Source of the DNA: JAVBPE01 sp031549865
GTDB lineage: Bacteria; Bacillota_I; Bacilli_A; Acholeplasmatales; Anaeroplasmataceae
DNA length: 64,000 nucleotides
NCBI GenBank assembly: GCA_031549865.1
Contig: JAVBPE010000016.1
Coordinates: 1-64,000 of the forward strand
Reading direction: 5' to 3'
The position numbers and the translations under genes were made by a program. Shown here piece by piece: positions 9,090 to 17,355 of this stretch (within the stretch, counting starts at the first letter, position 1; the number at the start of each line of letters is the position of its first letter). The notes under the pieces are model-generated. The model was not told the DNA's origin. It was given only the letters and a program-made list of their open reading frames with translations, and made no database searches.

Positions 9090-11021
9090 CTACATTTCCT
9101 TTAATAAATCATCTTCTAATGTAAATGATACATGATTTTCTAACCAACTACGGCGACGTTGAGCGTCATCACCCATTAATATTTCAATTTGATTTTCTGC
9201 TTCGGCTAAATCATCAAGTTCCACACGAATTAAACTTCTTGTTTCAGGGTTCATAGTTGTTTCCCACAATTGAGCGGCATTCATTTCTCCTAACCCTTTA
9301 TATCGTTGAACATTATATGTACTTTGACCTAAATTTTTAGTAATTCCTTGCATTTCCTCAACAGAATAAGCATAAATAATTTCTTCTTTTTTACCAATTC
9401 CTTTAGTTACTTTAAAGAATGGCGGCATCGCAATATAAACACGTCCTGCTTCAATTAAAGGACGCATAAATCTAAAAAAGAAAGTTAAAAGCAAAACTTG
9501 AATATGTGCTCCATCATCATCGGCATCGGTCATAATGATTACTTTATTAAAATTGCATTTTTTAATATCAAAATTATCACCGTAATCGGCACCAATAATA
9601 TGAATCATCGTCGCAAGTTCTTCATTTTTCAAAGCCACATCTTGATTTTTTTTCTCAGTATTTAAAACTTTGCCACGTAAAGGTAAAATAGCTTGGAAAC
9701 GACGATCACGGCCTTGCTTAGCAGATCCACCGGCAGAATCTCCTTCTACTAAATAAAGTTCATTAATATCCTTATTTTTTTGTTGAGCGGGAGCAAGTTT
9801 ACCACTTAAATTTATTTCTTGCTTGTCCTTTTTATCCATTCTAGCCTGATTACGAGCTTTACGAGCAGCTTCGCGAGCTAATTGTTCTTGAAGAGCTTTT
9901 TTAACAATACTTTGGGCTAAATCTTTATTTTCTAATAAATAAATACTTAATTTATCATAAACAATTTGGTCAACTATAGTTTTTGCTTGAGGAGTTCCGA
10001 GTTTTCCTTTAGTTTGTCCTTCAAATTCTAAAATTGACTCCTCAATTCGAATTGAAATTACCGCAGTCATCCCTGTTCTAAGGTCAGTTCCGTCTAAATT
10101 AGGATCTTTTTCTTTAAGTAAACTAAATTTTCGAGCATAGTCATTAAAGGCCTTTGTAAGTGCGGTCTTAAAGCCAGTTTCGTGTGTCCCACCATCTTTA
10201 GTACGAACATTATTAACAAATGAAATAATATTTTCATCATATGTATCTGTAAATTGCATCGCAACTTCTAAAGATATTTTTTCTAATGCCCCTTCAAAAT
10301 AAGCAACTTTATGTGTTGGCTTTTTATTTTGTGTTAAAAGATTAACGTATTCACTTATTCCTTCTTCATAATAAAAGCTTTCTGATTTATTTGTTCTTTT
10401 ATCAATTAAAGTCATTTTTAGTTTTTTAATTAAAAAAGCCGATTCTCTTATGCGTTCTTTTATAATATCGTAGTTAAATAATGTTGTTGAAAAGATAGAA
10501 GGATCTGGTTTAAAAGTTATAGAAGTTCCTGTTCTTTTGGAATCACCTAAAATTTCTAAAGGTCCAATTATTTTACCACCTTTTTCAAAGCGCATTCTAT
10601 GAATTTTACCTTCTCTTGTTGAAGTTACTTCCATAAATGATGATAAAGCATTAACAACACTTCCCCCAACCCCATGTAATCCTCCAGAAACCTTATATCC
10701 ACTTCCTTCACCGAATTTACCACCGGCATGTAAGACTGTATAAATAATTTCTAAAGTGTTTTTTCCACTAGGATGCTTTCCACATGGAACACCGCGTCCA
10801 GAGTCTGATATTGTTAATGAATTATCTTGATTGATCTGAACTGTAATTTCTTTTCCGTATCCTTGCAAAGCTTCATCTATTGAATTATCGATGATTTCCC
10901 ATACTAAATGATGAAGACCTCTACCATCAGTTGACCCTATGTACATTCCAGGGCGTTTTCTTACGGCTTCAAGTCCTTCTAATATTGTTATGGACGAATC
11001 ATCGTAATGTAAATTTTCCAT
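9090..11021 (-). CDS. parE: DNA topoisomerase IV subunit B
   Basis: 643 residues, the ATPase subunit of topoisomerase IV. The GHKL ATP-binding domain is clear: EIIDNSIDEAL, DSGRGVPCG and GGLHGVGGSVVNAL. The transducer domain follows, then the TOPRIM domain with YLVEGDSAGGSAKQGRDR and the metal-binding DADDDGAHI, and a C-terminal KGLGEMNAAQLWETTMNP. LVWEI at residues ~40-45 is the ParE form (GyrB usually has LVYEI). The start at 11021 follows GAGGAAG. It is co-transcribed with parC. In Bacillus plsY lies beside parE; here plsY is nearby but divergent and separated by one gene. Confidence 0.93.
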   Translation of the reverse strand: MENLHYDDSSITILEGLEAVRKRPGMYIGSTDGRGLHHLVWEIIDNSIDEALQGYGKEITVQINQDNSLTISDSGRGVPCGKHPSGKNTLEIIYTVLHAGGKFGEGSGYKVSGGLHGVGGSVVNALSSFMEVTSTREGKIHRMRFEKGGKIIGPLEILGDSKRTGTSITFKPDPSIFSTTLFNYDIIKERIRESAFLIKKLKMTLIDKRTNKSESFYYEEGISEYVNLLTQNKKPTHKVAYFEGALEKISLEVAMQFTDTYDENIISFVNNVRTKDGGTHETGFKTALTKAFNDYARKFSLLKEKDPNLDGTDLRTGMTAVISIRIEESILEFEGQTKGKLGTPQAKTIVDQIVYDKLSIYLLENKDLAQSIVKKALQEQLAREAARKARNQARMDKKDKQEINLSGKLAPAQQKNKDINELYLVEGDSAGGSAKQGRDRRFQAILPLRGKVLNTEKKNQDVALKNEELATMIHIIGADYGDNFDIKKCNFNKVIIMTDADDDGAHIQVLLLTFFFRFMRPLIEAGRVYIAMPPFFKVTKGIGKKEEIIYAYSVEEMQGITKNLGQSTYNVQRYKGLGEMNAAQLWETTMNPETRSLIRVELDDLAEAENQIEILMGDDAQRRRSWLENHVSFTLEDDLLKEM

Positions 11022-11054
11022 TATGCTTCCTCGTTTCGACTAATAATATCTTTT

Positions 11055-11083
11055 ATTTTAACATAAAATAGACTTCTAAACAA
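11055..11083 (-). promoter_or_regulatory. Promoter of parE-parC
   Basis: On the minus strand TTGTTT (11083-11078), a 17-base spacer and TAAAAT (11060-11055), about 35 bases before the parE start codon. Confidence 0.5.
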
Positions 11084-11130
11084 TAATATAAAAATAAAAA
11101 ATAATCCCTCATTTTAATACATTTATAATA

Positions 11131-11164
11131 AAAAAAACAAGATTTACAATTTTTTTAAATCTTG
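11131..11164 (-). terminator. Terminator of the aldo/keto reductase gene
   Basis: CAAGATTT (from 11138) and AAATCTTG (11157-11164) form a stem followed by a T-run on the minus strand. Confidence 0.8.
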
Positions 11165-11174
11165 CCTTAAATAT

Positions 11175-12152
11175 CTACCACAAATCATGGACATGTTTTT
11201 TTATATATTCATTATATATTTCTTCTACTCTTATCATTTCTAAAGAAGTTAATGGCTTTAAATCACTAGCTTTAACATTTTCTTTTATGTGGCTTGCTTT
11301 ACTTGCGCCAGGAATAACTACGCTTACTTCTTCAAACATTAAAATCCATCTTAAAGCTATTAATGATAAATTATCTGTGTTAAAAAGTTTATTTAGTTCA
11401 CTAACTGCTTTTAAACCTTCTTCATATGGTACACCAGAAAATGTTTCTCCCTTGTCAAAACGCTCGCCATTTCGATTATAATTTCTATGATCTTTTAAAG
11501 AAAAAGTTGTTTTTTCATCATATTTTCCAGTTAATAATCCACTAGCCAAAGGAACACGTGCAATTATTGCGACATCTTTTTTCTTTGCTTCAATAAATAA
11601 TTTTTCAATTGGTTTTAATCTAAACATATTAAAAACTACTTCAATGGCTGTAATGTCATGCTTTAATGCAATGATACCTTCTTCAATCTTTTCAATACTA
11701 ACTCCATAGTCTTTAATAATTCCATTTTGCTTTAAGTCATTCAACGTATCCCATACTTCTTGATTCATATATACATCAGTTGGTGGACAATGTAATAAAA
11801 CTAAATCTAATGTATCTCTTTGTTGACGAATTCTACAATCGTTTACAAATTTAATTATTGCTTCTTTAGTATACATAGACGCTATATGAGGATTTAAGGC
11901 ACGACCTATTTTAGTAGTTACGTAAATATTTGGATGATCTTTAATAAATTCACCTATTGTAGTTTCACTTTTCCCACCTAAATAAATGTCTGCCGTATCA
12001 ATAAAATTAATGCCATTTTTATAGCTTTCTTCTAAAATATTAAAAGCTTCTTCATAATTAAATTCTTCTCCCCATTTACTACCAAGCTGCCAAGTTCCTA
12101 GTCCAATTTCACTAACTATCTTATTCGTTTTTCCAAATCTTCTTTTATTCAT
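11175..12152 (-). CDS. Aldo/keto reductase
   Basis: 325 residues, the usual length for this NADPH-dependent (beta/alpha)8-barrel family. The catalytic tetrad can be placed: Asp and Tyr in FIDTADIYLGGKSE, Lys in VTTKIGR, and His in LVLLHCPP. The nucleotide-binding end reads VVIPGASKASHIKEN. It reduces carbonyl compounds in the cytosol; the substrate cannot be told from sequence. It is monocistronic, with ATG at 12152 after AAAGGAA. It sits between plsY and parE, which are adjacent in many Bacilli, so it may be an insertion into that arrangement. Confidence 0.88.
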   Translation of the reverse strand: MNKRRFGKTNKIVSEIGLGTWQLGSKWGEEFNYEEAFNILEESYKNGINFIDTADIYLGGKSETTIGEFIKDHPNIYVTTKIGRALNPHIASMYTKEAIIKFVNDCRIRQQRDTLDLVLLHCPPTDVYMNQEVWDTLNDLKQNGIIKDYGVSIEKIEEGIIALKHDITAIEVVFNMFRLKPIEKLFIEAKKKDVAIIARVPLASGLLTGKYDEKTTFSLKDHRNYNRNGERFDKGETFSGVPYEEGLKAVSELNKLFNTDNLSLIALRWILMFEEVSVVIPGASKASHIKENVKASDLKPLTSLEMIRVEEIYNEYIKKHVHDLW

Positions 12153-12283
12153 TGTATCATTCCTTTTTATAGAAATTATATCATAATTATTAATTTATTT
12201 GTAAAATATTGAAAATGATATTATTTGTTTGTTTTATTTTAATATTTGTATTATAATATATTTTGCTATAAGGAGTGGTAAAA

Positions 12284-12997
12284 ATGATTTTAACAGCACT
12301 TGCAACAGATATTTCAATTGCTATAATTTTATTAATATGTTCTTACTTAATTGGAGCTATTCCATTTGGAGTGATTTTAGGAAAGTTAATTTGTCATAAA
12401 GATATTCGTGAACATGGCTCTAAAAATATCGGTTCTACAAACGCAATTAGAGTTTTAGGTAAAAAAGTTGGTTTCTTAGTATTTTTCTTTGATGTTTTAA
12501 AAGGAATGTTAATGATTTTGATTGTTAGAAATATTTTAGCCAAATTTAGTATTTGGGATTCACCTATTCCATATCTATATTATGGACTTGCTGCAATCAC
12601 GGGACATTGTTTTTCAATATTTATTGGATTTAAAGGGGGAAAAGCTGTCGCAACATCTCTTGGAGTAGTTTTAGTTTTATCACCATTTTCAGCAATAAAT
12701 TGTTTAATTATTTTCTTAATTATCCTTTATACTACTGGTTATGTAAGCCTAGCTTCAACTGGAGCGACTTTAACAGTCGTTTTAACTGGATGGTTACTAT
12801 ATGCTTTCGGATATGATAGTCCGGCTAATTTCTTGGAATTTTTCTTAGGAAATCCTAGTTTAGCAGTATGCTTGTTATTTTCTTTAGTTGGCGTATTTAT
12901 AATTATTAAGCACTTCAAGAATTTTAAAAGGCTTTTAAATGGTACGGAAAACAATTTTAAAAAGAAAAAGAAACTTGAAAAATCAAATCAAGTATAA
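12284..12997 (+). CDS. plsY: Acyl-phosphate:glycerol-3-phosphate acyltransferase
   Basis: 237 residues. PlsY transfers an acyl group from acyl phosphate to glycerol-3-phosphate, the first step of phospholipid synthesis in most Gram-positive bacteria. Conserved loops are present: GAIPFGVILGK, REHGSKNIGSTNAIRVLGKK, and FKGGKAVATSLGV. About six or seven membrane segments are predicted. ATG at 12284 is chosen because AGGAG (12271-12275) is ideally spaced; a GTG at 12275 lies within that site. The C-terminus (KRLLNGTENNFKKKKKLEKS) is a basic extension beyond the usual ~200 residues. Confidence 0.93.
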   Translation: MILTALATDISIAIILLICSYLIGAIPFGVILGKLICHKDIREHGSKNIGSTNAIRVLGKKVGFLVFFFDVLKGMLMILIVRNILAKFSIWDSPIPYLYYGLAAITGHCFSIFIGFKGGKAVATSLGVVLVLSPFSAINCLIIFLIILYTTGYVSLASTGATLTVVLTGWLLYAFGYDSPANFLEFFLGNPSLAVCLLFSLVGVFIIIKHFKNFKRLLNGTENNFKKKKKLEKSNQV

Positions 12998-13004
12998 TAA
13001 AAAG

Positions 13005-13032
13005 AGGTTAATTAAAAAATTAACCTTTTTTT
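13005..13032 (+). terminator. Terminator of plsY
   Basis: GGTTAATT (13006-13013) and AATTAACC (13018-13025) followed by seven T. Confidence 0.8.
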
Positions 13033-13094
13033 AATGAATTTTTAGATTTTTTGTGTTAAAATAAACATAATTTGATAAAAAGGATGGTTTAGGT

Positions 13095-13859
13095 ATGAAT
13101 TTATTATCGATGGTTGCTGAGGTTGTTCCAGCTAGAACATTAAATCAACTTTATATATTTATTGACATTATATTTTTGATTTTCTTTGTAGGTTTGCTTG
13201 TTAAGAAAAAACGTTATTTAACTACTATTTTTGCCTTAGCGGGTGGAGTAATATATTTTTTGGTTGATTATGGTTATTTTTATTTAATATTAGGCACAAG
13301 GGTAGTTGAAGGTGCAGATCCATTTTGGTTCTTATTGTGGCTTTCAATGAGCTATGGAATAACTAATTTTGCTTGGATTTGGCTATGGATTAAAAAAGAT
13401 AAACATTTATTAGAATGGTCAATCCTGATACTTGCCTGGTGGGTTGCAGCCCCATTAATTGCTAATACTTTTGGAAATGATTTTGAAATTGTAAGAATAT
13501 ATAGAGGAACTTCTGCATATCACGGTATAATGGCAATTCTCATGTTTGTTGGTTATGCAATACTATGTATTCATAATATGTATAAAGAAAAGAAAATCAA
13601 TATTGTTTGGTTATTAATAATAGGAATATTAGTTCAATTTGCTTGGGAAGCAGCATTATTAATTTCTGGTATTCGTGATACAGGATTTGCTCCATTAATT
13701 GTTGATTCATTAATAGAAACTAATATGGGTATTCCATACATCTATTTCATATATGTATTTGTTTCAAAACGATTTAATGAAGATTTATCTCAAAACACTG
13801 TTTTAGAATTAAATCCTGAGGTAGTATCAAATGAAGAAATTGTAGAAGTTAAATCTTAA
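13095..13859 (+). CDS. Multi-pass membrane protein of unknown function
   Basis: 254 residues with about seven membrane segments (starting near residues 20, 42, 78, 105, 145, 170, 205) and a short acidic cytoplasmic tail. Trp-rich segments (WIWLWIKK, LAWWVAAPL) and an invariant-looking YHGIMA in segment 5 stand out. No known family was recognised. The gene is monocistronic between two terminators, with AAAAGGATGG upstream. A sensor, small-solute transporter or lipid enzyme are all possible; none can be preferred. Confidence 0.65.
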   Translation: MNLLSMVAEVVPARTLNQLYIFIDIIFLIFFVGLLVKKKRYLTTIFALAGGVIYFLVDYGYFYLILGTRVVEGADPFWFLLWLSMSYGITNFAWIWLWIKKDKHLLEWSILILAWWVAAPLIANTFGNDFEIVRIYRGTSAYHGIMAILMFVGYAILCIHNMYKEKKINIVWLLIIGILVQFAWEAALLISGIRDTGFAPLIVDSLIETNMGIPYIYFIYVFVSKRFNEDLSQNTVLELNPEVVSNEEIVEVKS

Positions 13860-13875
13860 CTTCTCTTTTTTTTTA

Positions 13876-13902
13876 CAAAAAAAAGACTATTTATAGTCTT
13901 TA
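13876..13902. terminator. Bidirectional terminator between 13095 gene and yneF
   Basis: AAAGACTA (13882-13889) and TAGTCTTT (13894-13901), with A/T runs on both sides. The minus-strand T-run is the longer, favouring yneF. Confidence 0.7.
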
Positions 13903-13911
13903 GATTGCTTA

Positions 13912-14136
13912 TTATTTAGCTTGTTCCATCGATTTCATAACGGCACGTACTTGCTTTTCAGAAGGTGTACGGCCCATTTGTGTCATCATAGCGCGAATCA
14001 TTTTTTCATTGATTGGTGGGTTTTTCTTTAAATATCTTTGGAAAAAATATTTTGATATAAAGAACCCTGCTACTAATCCAACTAGTAATACTAATATTAC
14101 AATAATAATAAAGCCCCAAATAGGTAAAGTCATCAT
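13912..14136 (-). CDS. yneF: UPF0154 (YneF-like) membrane-anchored protein
   Basis: 74 residues: one N-terminal membrane helix (about 8-30) and a conserved cytoplasmic tail KYFFQRYLKKNPPINEKMIRAM-type sequence ending with MGRTPSEKQVRAVMKSM. This matches the Firmicute family UPF0154 in order and length. The function is not established. It starts at the ATG after AAGGAGTGAT. Confidence 0.9.
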   Translation of the reverse strand: MMTLPIWGFIIIVILVLLVGLVAGFFISKYFFQRYLKKNPPINEKMIRAMMTQMGRTPSEKQVRAVMKSMEQAK

Positions 14137-14270
14137 ATATTAATCACTCCTTTTATACCATTATTATTTTACTTTATTTTATCCCAAAATACAACAATTA
14201 ATTCTATTTCTATTTACTTTCTTCTATCTTCATGATAAAATAATTTCATATGGTAAGAGGAGGAATAATT

Positions 14271-14441
14271 ATGCCTAGAAAAGTTACTGATGATTGCATT
14301 TCTTGTGGAGCTTGTATCGCTGAGTGTCCTGTAGAAGCAATTAAAGAAGGTGCTGATCACACAATTATCGATGCTGACGCATGTATTGATTGTGGAGCTT
14401 GTGAAGCTATTTGCCCTGTTTCTGCAATTGTTGAAGAATAA
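14271..14441 (+). CDS. 2[4Fe-4S] ferredoxin
   Basis: 56 residues carrying two clusters: C-x2-C-x2-C-x3-CP (CISCGACIAECP and CIDCGACEAICP). It is a clostridial-type low-potential electron carrier for cytosolic redox enzymes. ATG at 14271 follows AAGAGGAGG with ideal spacing; an ATG at 14250 lies upstream of that site and is not used. It is monocistronic with its own terminator. Partners are not evident nearby. Confidence 0.96.
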   Translation: MPRKVTDDCISCGACIAECPVEAIKEGADHTIIDADACIDCGACEAICPVSAIVEE

Positions 14442-14450
14442 TATGAAATT

Positions 14451-14476
14451 AAACTATCTTCGGATAGTTTTTTTTG
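14451..14476 (+). terminator. Terminator of the ferredoxin gene
   Basis: AAACTATC and GATAGTTT flank a TTCG tetraloop, followed by a T-run. Confidence 0.88.
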
Positions 14477-14536
14477 CGTCATTTTGCCTATAATAATTTT
14501 TTTTTTTAACATATCATAATTTGGGTGATAAATAAA

Positions 14537-14944
14537 ATGAGTTTTCAAACATTAGATATTAATATGCAACCTTTTGATATGACATACGATTTAGAATCTG
14601 GATTCTTGCGTGGTACAATTTGGAATAATTTATATGACAAATATAAATATGAAGCAACAAAAACTAACACTCCAATGACCGTAGAAAATCAATTAATCTA
14701 CATGATACAAGTATATTCTTTCGCAGTAACAGAGTTGACTTTGTTTGTATGCACACATAAGGACAATATTGAAGCAATTAATATGTTAAAGAAAATAAGC
14801 TTAGAAAGAGAAAAAATCTATTCATATTATGAAATGAAATATCGCGACTTAGATCATTCCTCAGTTAATGAAACCTATAATTATTTAGAAGGTAATTGGC
14901 CATGGGAAGGTGAAACGCTATGTGGAAATATGAAAAAATATTAG
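14537..14944 (+). CDS. CotJA/CotJB-like spore coat protein (apparent fusion)
   Basis: 135 residues. The C-terminal ~90 residues match CotJB: TVENQLIYMIQVYSFAVTELTLFVCTHKDN, then YEMKYRDLD and the terminal GNWPWEGE. The N-terminal ~45 residues (FDMTYDLESGFLRGTIWNNLYDKY) resemble CotJA, which in Bacillus is a separate small protein of the same operon. It belongs to the inner spore coat in Bacillus. ATG at 14537 follows GGGTGA; a GTG at 14525 is the alternative. The stop is 25 bases inside cotJC, so the two are translationally coupled. The CotJA match is by eye and less certain than CotJB. Confidence 0.8.
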   Translation: MSFQTLDINMQPFDMTYDLESGFLRGTIWNNLYDKYKYEATKTNTPMTVENQLIYMIQVYSFAVTELTLFVCTHKDNIEAINMLKKISLEREKIYSYYEMKYRDLDHSSVNETYNYLEGNWPWEGETLCGNMKKY

Positions 14945-15486
14945 CCTATCCTGTAAACATTAAAAAACGTAATTTAAAATTTGCGAAAATAATGATAACA
15001 CAAATTGGTGGATTTGCAGGAGAACTTGGCGCATGTCTTCGTTATATTAATCAAAGTTATACAATGCCTGATAACGAGGGTAAAGCACTTCTTTTAGAAA
15101 TTGGTACAGAAGAAATGTCGCATATAGAAATTCTTGCAGCTATGATGCTTCAATTAACATGTGGAGCTACTTATGAAGAATTAAAAGCTGAAGGAATGGA
15201 TGCAAATTATGTTGAACATGGATTTAACTTCTTCCCTGTTGATGCCTCTGGTAATCCATTCTCTACCTTAGAATATGCAGTAACAGGAGATTATATAACA
15301 GACTTAAATGAAGATTTAGCAGCTGAGGCAAAAGCTAAAATAGTTTATGAACGTTTAATGGATTTAACTGATGATAAAGATATATTGGGTCCTCTTTCAT
15401 TCTTAAGAGAACGTGAAGTAGTCCATTATCAAAGATTTGCTGAATTACTTAAGCATTATCAAGATATGCAAAATAAAAGATATTAG
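14920..15486 (+). CDS. cotJC: CotJC, manganese catalase-family spore coat protein
   Basis: 188 residues of the non-haem manganese catalase family. It starts MWKYEKILAYPVNI, the usual CotJC beginning. The metal ligands of the four-helix bundle are visible: Glu in GGFAGELGACLRYI, Glu and His in GTEEMSHIEIL, Glu in LAAEAKAKIVYE, and Glu and His in REREVVHYQRF. In Bacillus CotJC sits in the spore coat and is thought to remove hydrogen peroxide. The gene overlaps the CotJB frame by 25 bases and ends at a terminator. Confidence 0.92.
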   Translation: MWKYEKILAYPVNIKKRNLKFAKIMITQIGGFAGELGACLRYINQSYTMPDNEGKALLLEIGTEEMSHIEILAAMMLQLTCGATYEELKAEGMDANYVEHGFNFFPVDASGNPFSTLEYAVTGDYITDLNEDLAAEAKAKIVYERLMDLTDDKDILGPLSFLREREVVHYQRFAELLKHYQDMQNKRY

Positions 15487-15490
15487 TTTT

Positions 15491-15516
15491 ATTGGTACTG
15501 TGTACCAATTTTTTTA
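15491..15516 (+). terminator. Terminator of the cotJ operon
   Basis: ATTGGTAC (15491-15498) and GTACCAAT (15502-15509) with a T-run following. Confidence 0.85.
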
Positions 15517-17109
15517 TTAATTAAAATAATTAAGTAACTGATCTATTTCATTTTTTATATTAATGAAAACTTTTTCTAATGCTTGATTTTTCATACTACA
15601 AATACTATCGCAACATAATGCTTTGTTAAAAGTTGATATAGTATTTTCTTCACCATAATTTCCAAACGTTTGTTTTTTAGTGTAATATGAATTTAAATCT
15701 ATTTCATCTAAAACAAGAGCATTTTCGATTCCACTTTTTAGATTTTTAGAATTATTATATTGAGCAATGCTTTTACATACTACATTATTTTTTATTATTG
15801 TACTTTTATTGGTATCACAATCAAATAAACATATATTTTTAAAGGAATATTTTTGTGAAATTAAAAATTGAGCGGCTTTATTTAAATTATCTTTTCCGGT
15901 ATTTATCTCGTTGCCATTATCGTCTGTATATCCTACGCATCTAAATTTAAAAGGTATATTTGTATATCCATATACTTCCAGTGCTTTATTAAAATATTTT
16001 TCATCTGTTTGTCCCTCTAAGTATACAGTTGAATTAGAAGAAGTGATTAAAGATGCAAAATCATTTATAGAAAATGCGTCTTCTATGACCTCAACGCTCG
16101 TATAATTATAATATTCAGCTTTATCTAAAATAGTTATTTTATCGCTATAATCGCGTTTTAAAACAATTACTTTATCATCTTTTCGTGAATTATTATGAAT
16201 AATAAATGGTGAGTGTGTTACTGTAAATATTTGTGATGTCTGTTGCCCATTTTCAGTACTAAAAATAGCTTTATAGTAATCCATAATTTCTTTTTGCCAT
16301 GTTGGATGTAAACTAATTTCTGGTTCGTCTATAAAAACAAATGTTCCATTAAGAGCATTAATATCTTTAAGCAAAAAACAACCTCTATAAACAATTTGTT
16401 TTTCGCCCGAACTTAGACTATCTATAGGAATATCGGTAGTACCTTTTTTAAATAAAATACTTTTATTTTGTCCAGTATTTTCTATACGATCATATTTGAG
16501 CTTATTATTAAACATTTTATTAAAAGCCGTTGTGAACCTTGGCATACGTAATTTTAGATTTATATCATCTATATTCCTTTTTTCTTCTTTTGCTTTTCTA
16601 TATTCTAAAGATATTGCAGCATCATCTAGTGATTGAACATCAATTAATAATTGTTTTATTTCACTTGAAAGATTATTATTTGAACGTCTACTTTGTTGTA
16701 CAATATCTATGTCTAGGCTCGTTACAGAGGATACATTTTTTGAATTAAAAGTAATGTCTATATCTGAAAAAATTCCATTAAAATGATATTTTTTTAAAAA
16801 AACGTCACTTCCAGGAATTTCGTCAAGCCCTAAATTGTCATTAATCCAAATATAACCTGGATGAGCTGGTTTTCTATAATATATAAACGATACCACTTTA
16901 TTGTCTATTTCTAATTCAACATCACATGCAAAATCAATTTTATTAGATGCAATTTTATATATACAATCTAACAATGTACTCTTGCCACACCCGTTTTCAC
17001 CTGCAATAATAATAGTACTTGCAGCATGACCTGATTTATCGCAAAAATCCAAGCATAAATCATTTAAAATTGGATGGTCTTTAAAAACTATTTTTCTTAT
17101 TTTATTCAT
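15517..17109 (-). CDS. OLD-like ATPase with C-terminal TOPRIM domain
   Basis: 530 residues, cytosolic. The N-terminal ABC/SMC-type ATPase has Walker A GENGCGKST (37-45), a signature SSGEKQ (233-238), Walker B FVFIDEPE (257-264) and the switch THS (298-300). A predicted coiled region lies between. The C-terminal TOPRIM-like nuclease domain begins YLEGQTDEKYF (363-373, Glu and Asp) with FDCD (429-432). This is the layout of overcoming-lysogenization-defect (OLD) proteins, which cut DNA and often act in phage defence. No UvrD-like helicase (Gabija), HNH partner (Septu) or reverse transcriptase is adjacent, so it looks like a class 1 stand-alone OLD. The start follows AAGGGGT. Upstream DNA holds three copies of a TTAACTAT motif. 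Confidence 0.82.
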   Translation of the reverse strand: MNKIRKIVFKDHPILNDLCLDFCDKSGHAASTIIIAGENGCGKSTLLDCIYKIASNKIDFACDVELEIDNKVVSFIYYRKPAHPGYIWINDNLGLDEIPGSDVFLKKYHFNGIFSDIDITFNSKNVSSVTSLDIDIVQQSRRSNNNLSSEIKQLLIDVQSLDDAAISLEYRKAKEEKRNIDDINLKLRMPRFTTAFNKMFNNKLKYDRIENTGQNKSILFKKGTTDIPIDSLSSGEKQIVYRGCFLLKDINALNGTFVFIDEPEISLHPTWQKEIMDYYKAIFSTENGQQTSQIFTVTHSPFIIHNNSRKDDKVIVLKRDYSDKITILDKAEYYNYTSVEVIEDAFSINDFASLITSSNSTVYLEGQTDEKYFNKALEVYGYTNIPFKFRCVGYTDDNGNEINTGKDNLNKAAQFLISQKYSFKNICLFDCDTNKSTIIKNNVVCKSIAQYNNSKNLKSGIENALVLDEIDLNSYYTKKQTFGNYGEENTISTFNKALCCDSICSMKNQALEKVFINIKNEIDQLLNYFN

Positions 17110-17161
17110 TATTTTACCCCTTTTTTTACAAATTTAGCAAACTCATTATTAGTTTGTTATG

Positions 17162-17216
17162 TTAACTATATTTTAGCATTTTAACTATATTTTTACAATT
17201 TTTTTATAATAGTTAA
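17162..17216. repeat. Three TTAACTAT motifs upstream of the OLD-like gene
   Basis: TTAACTATATTTT occurs at 17162-17174 and again at 17181-17193, a 19-base period, and the inverted ATAGTTAA lies at 17209-17216. They lie within the 245-base non-coding stretch before the OLD-like gene and could be operator sites. In such A+T-rich DNA, chance cannot be excluded. Confidence 0.4.
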
Positions 17217-17279
17217 GCTTAAAATATAAAAATAATAATAAAACTATAATAAATTAATTAAGTATATAATAATAGAATA

Positions 17280-17333
17280 AAAAAGGATTAATTTTATATC
17301 AGTAAAAAAACTGATGTTAATAACCCTTTTTTC
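17280..17333 (-). terminator. Terminator of the thioester/Cna-B gene
   Basis: An inner stem ATCAGT/ACTGAT (17298-17303, 17310-17315) inside outer AAAAGG/CCTTTT pairing, with T-run on the minus strand. Confidence 0.6.
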
Positions 17334-17355
17334 AATAAACTATATTATTATATAC

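Noticed and set aside
6291..11021. gyrB-gyrA instead of parE-parC
   Set aside because: LVWEI in the ATPase domain, no gyrase box in the A subunit and plsY nearby all favour topoisomerase IV.
15517..17109. Gabija, Septu or retron defence module
   Set aside because: The required partner (UvrD helicase, HNH nuclease or reverse transcriptase) is not adjacent on either side.
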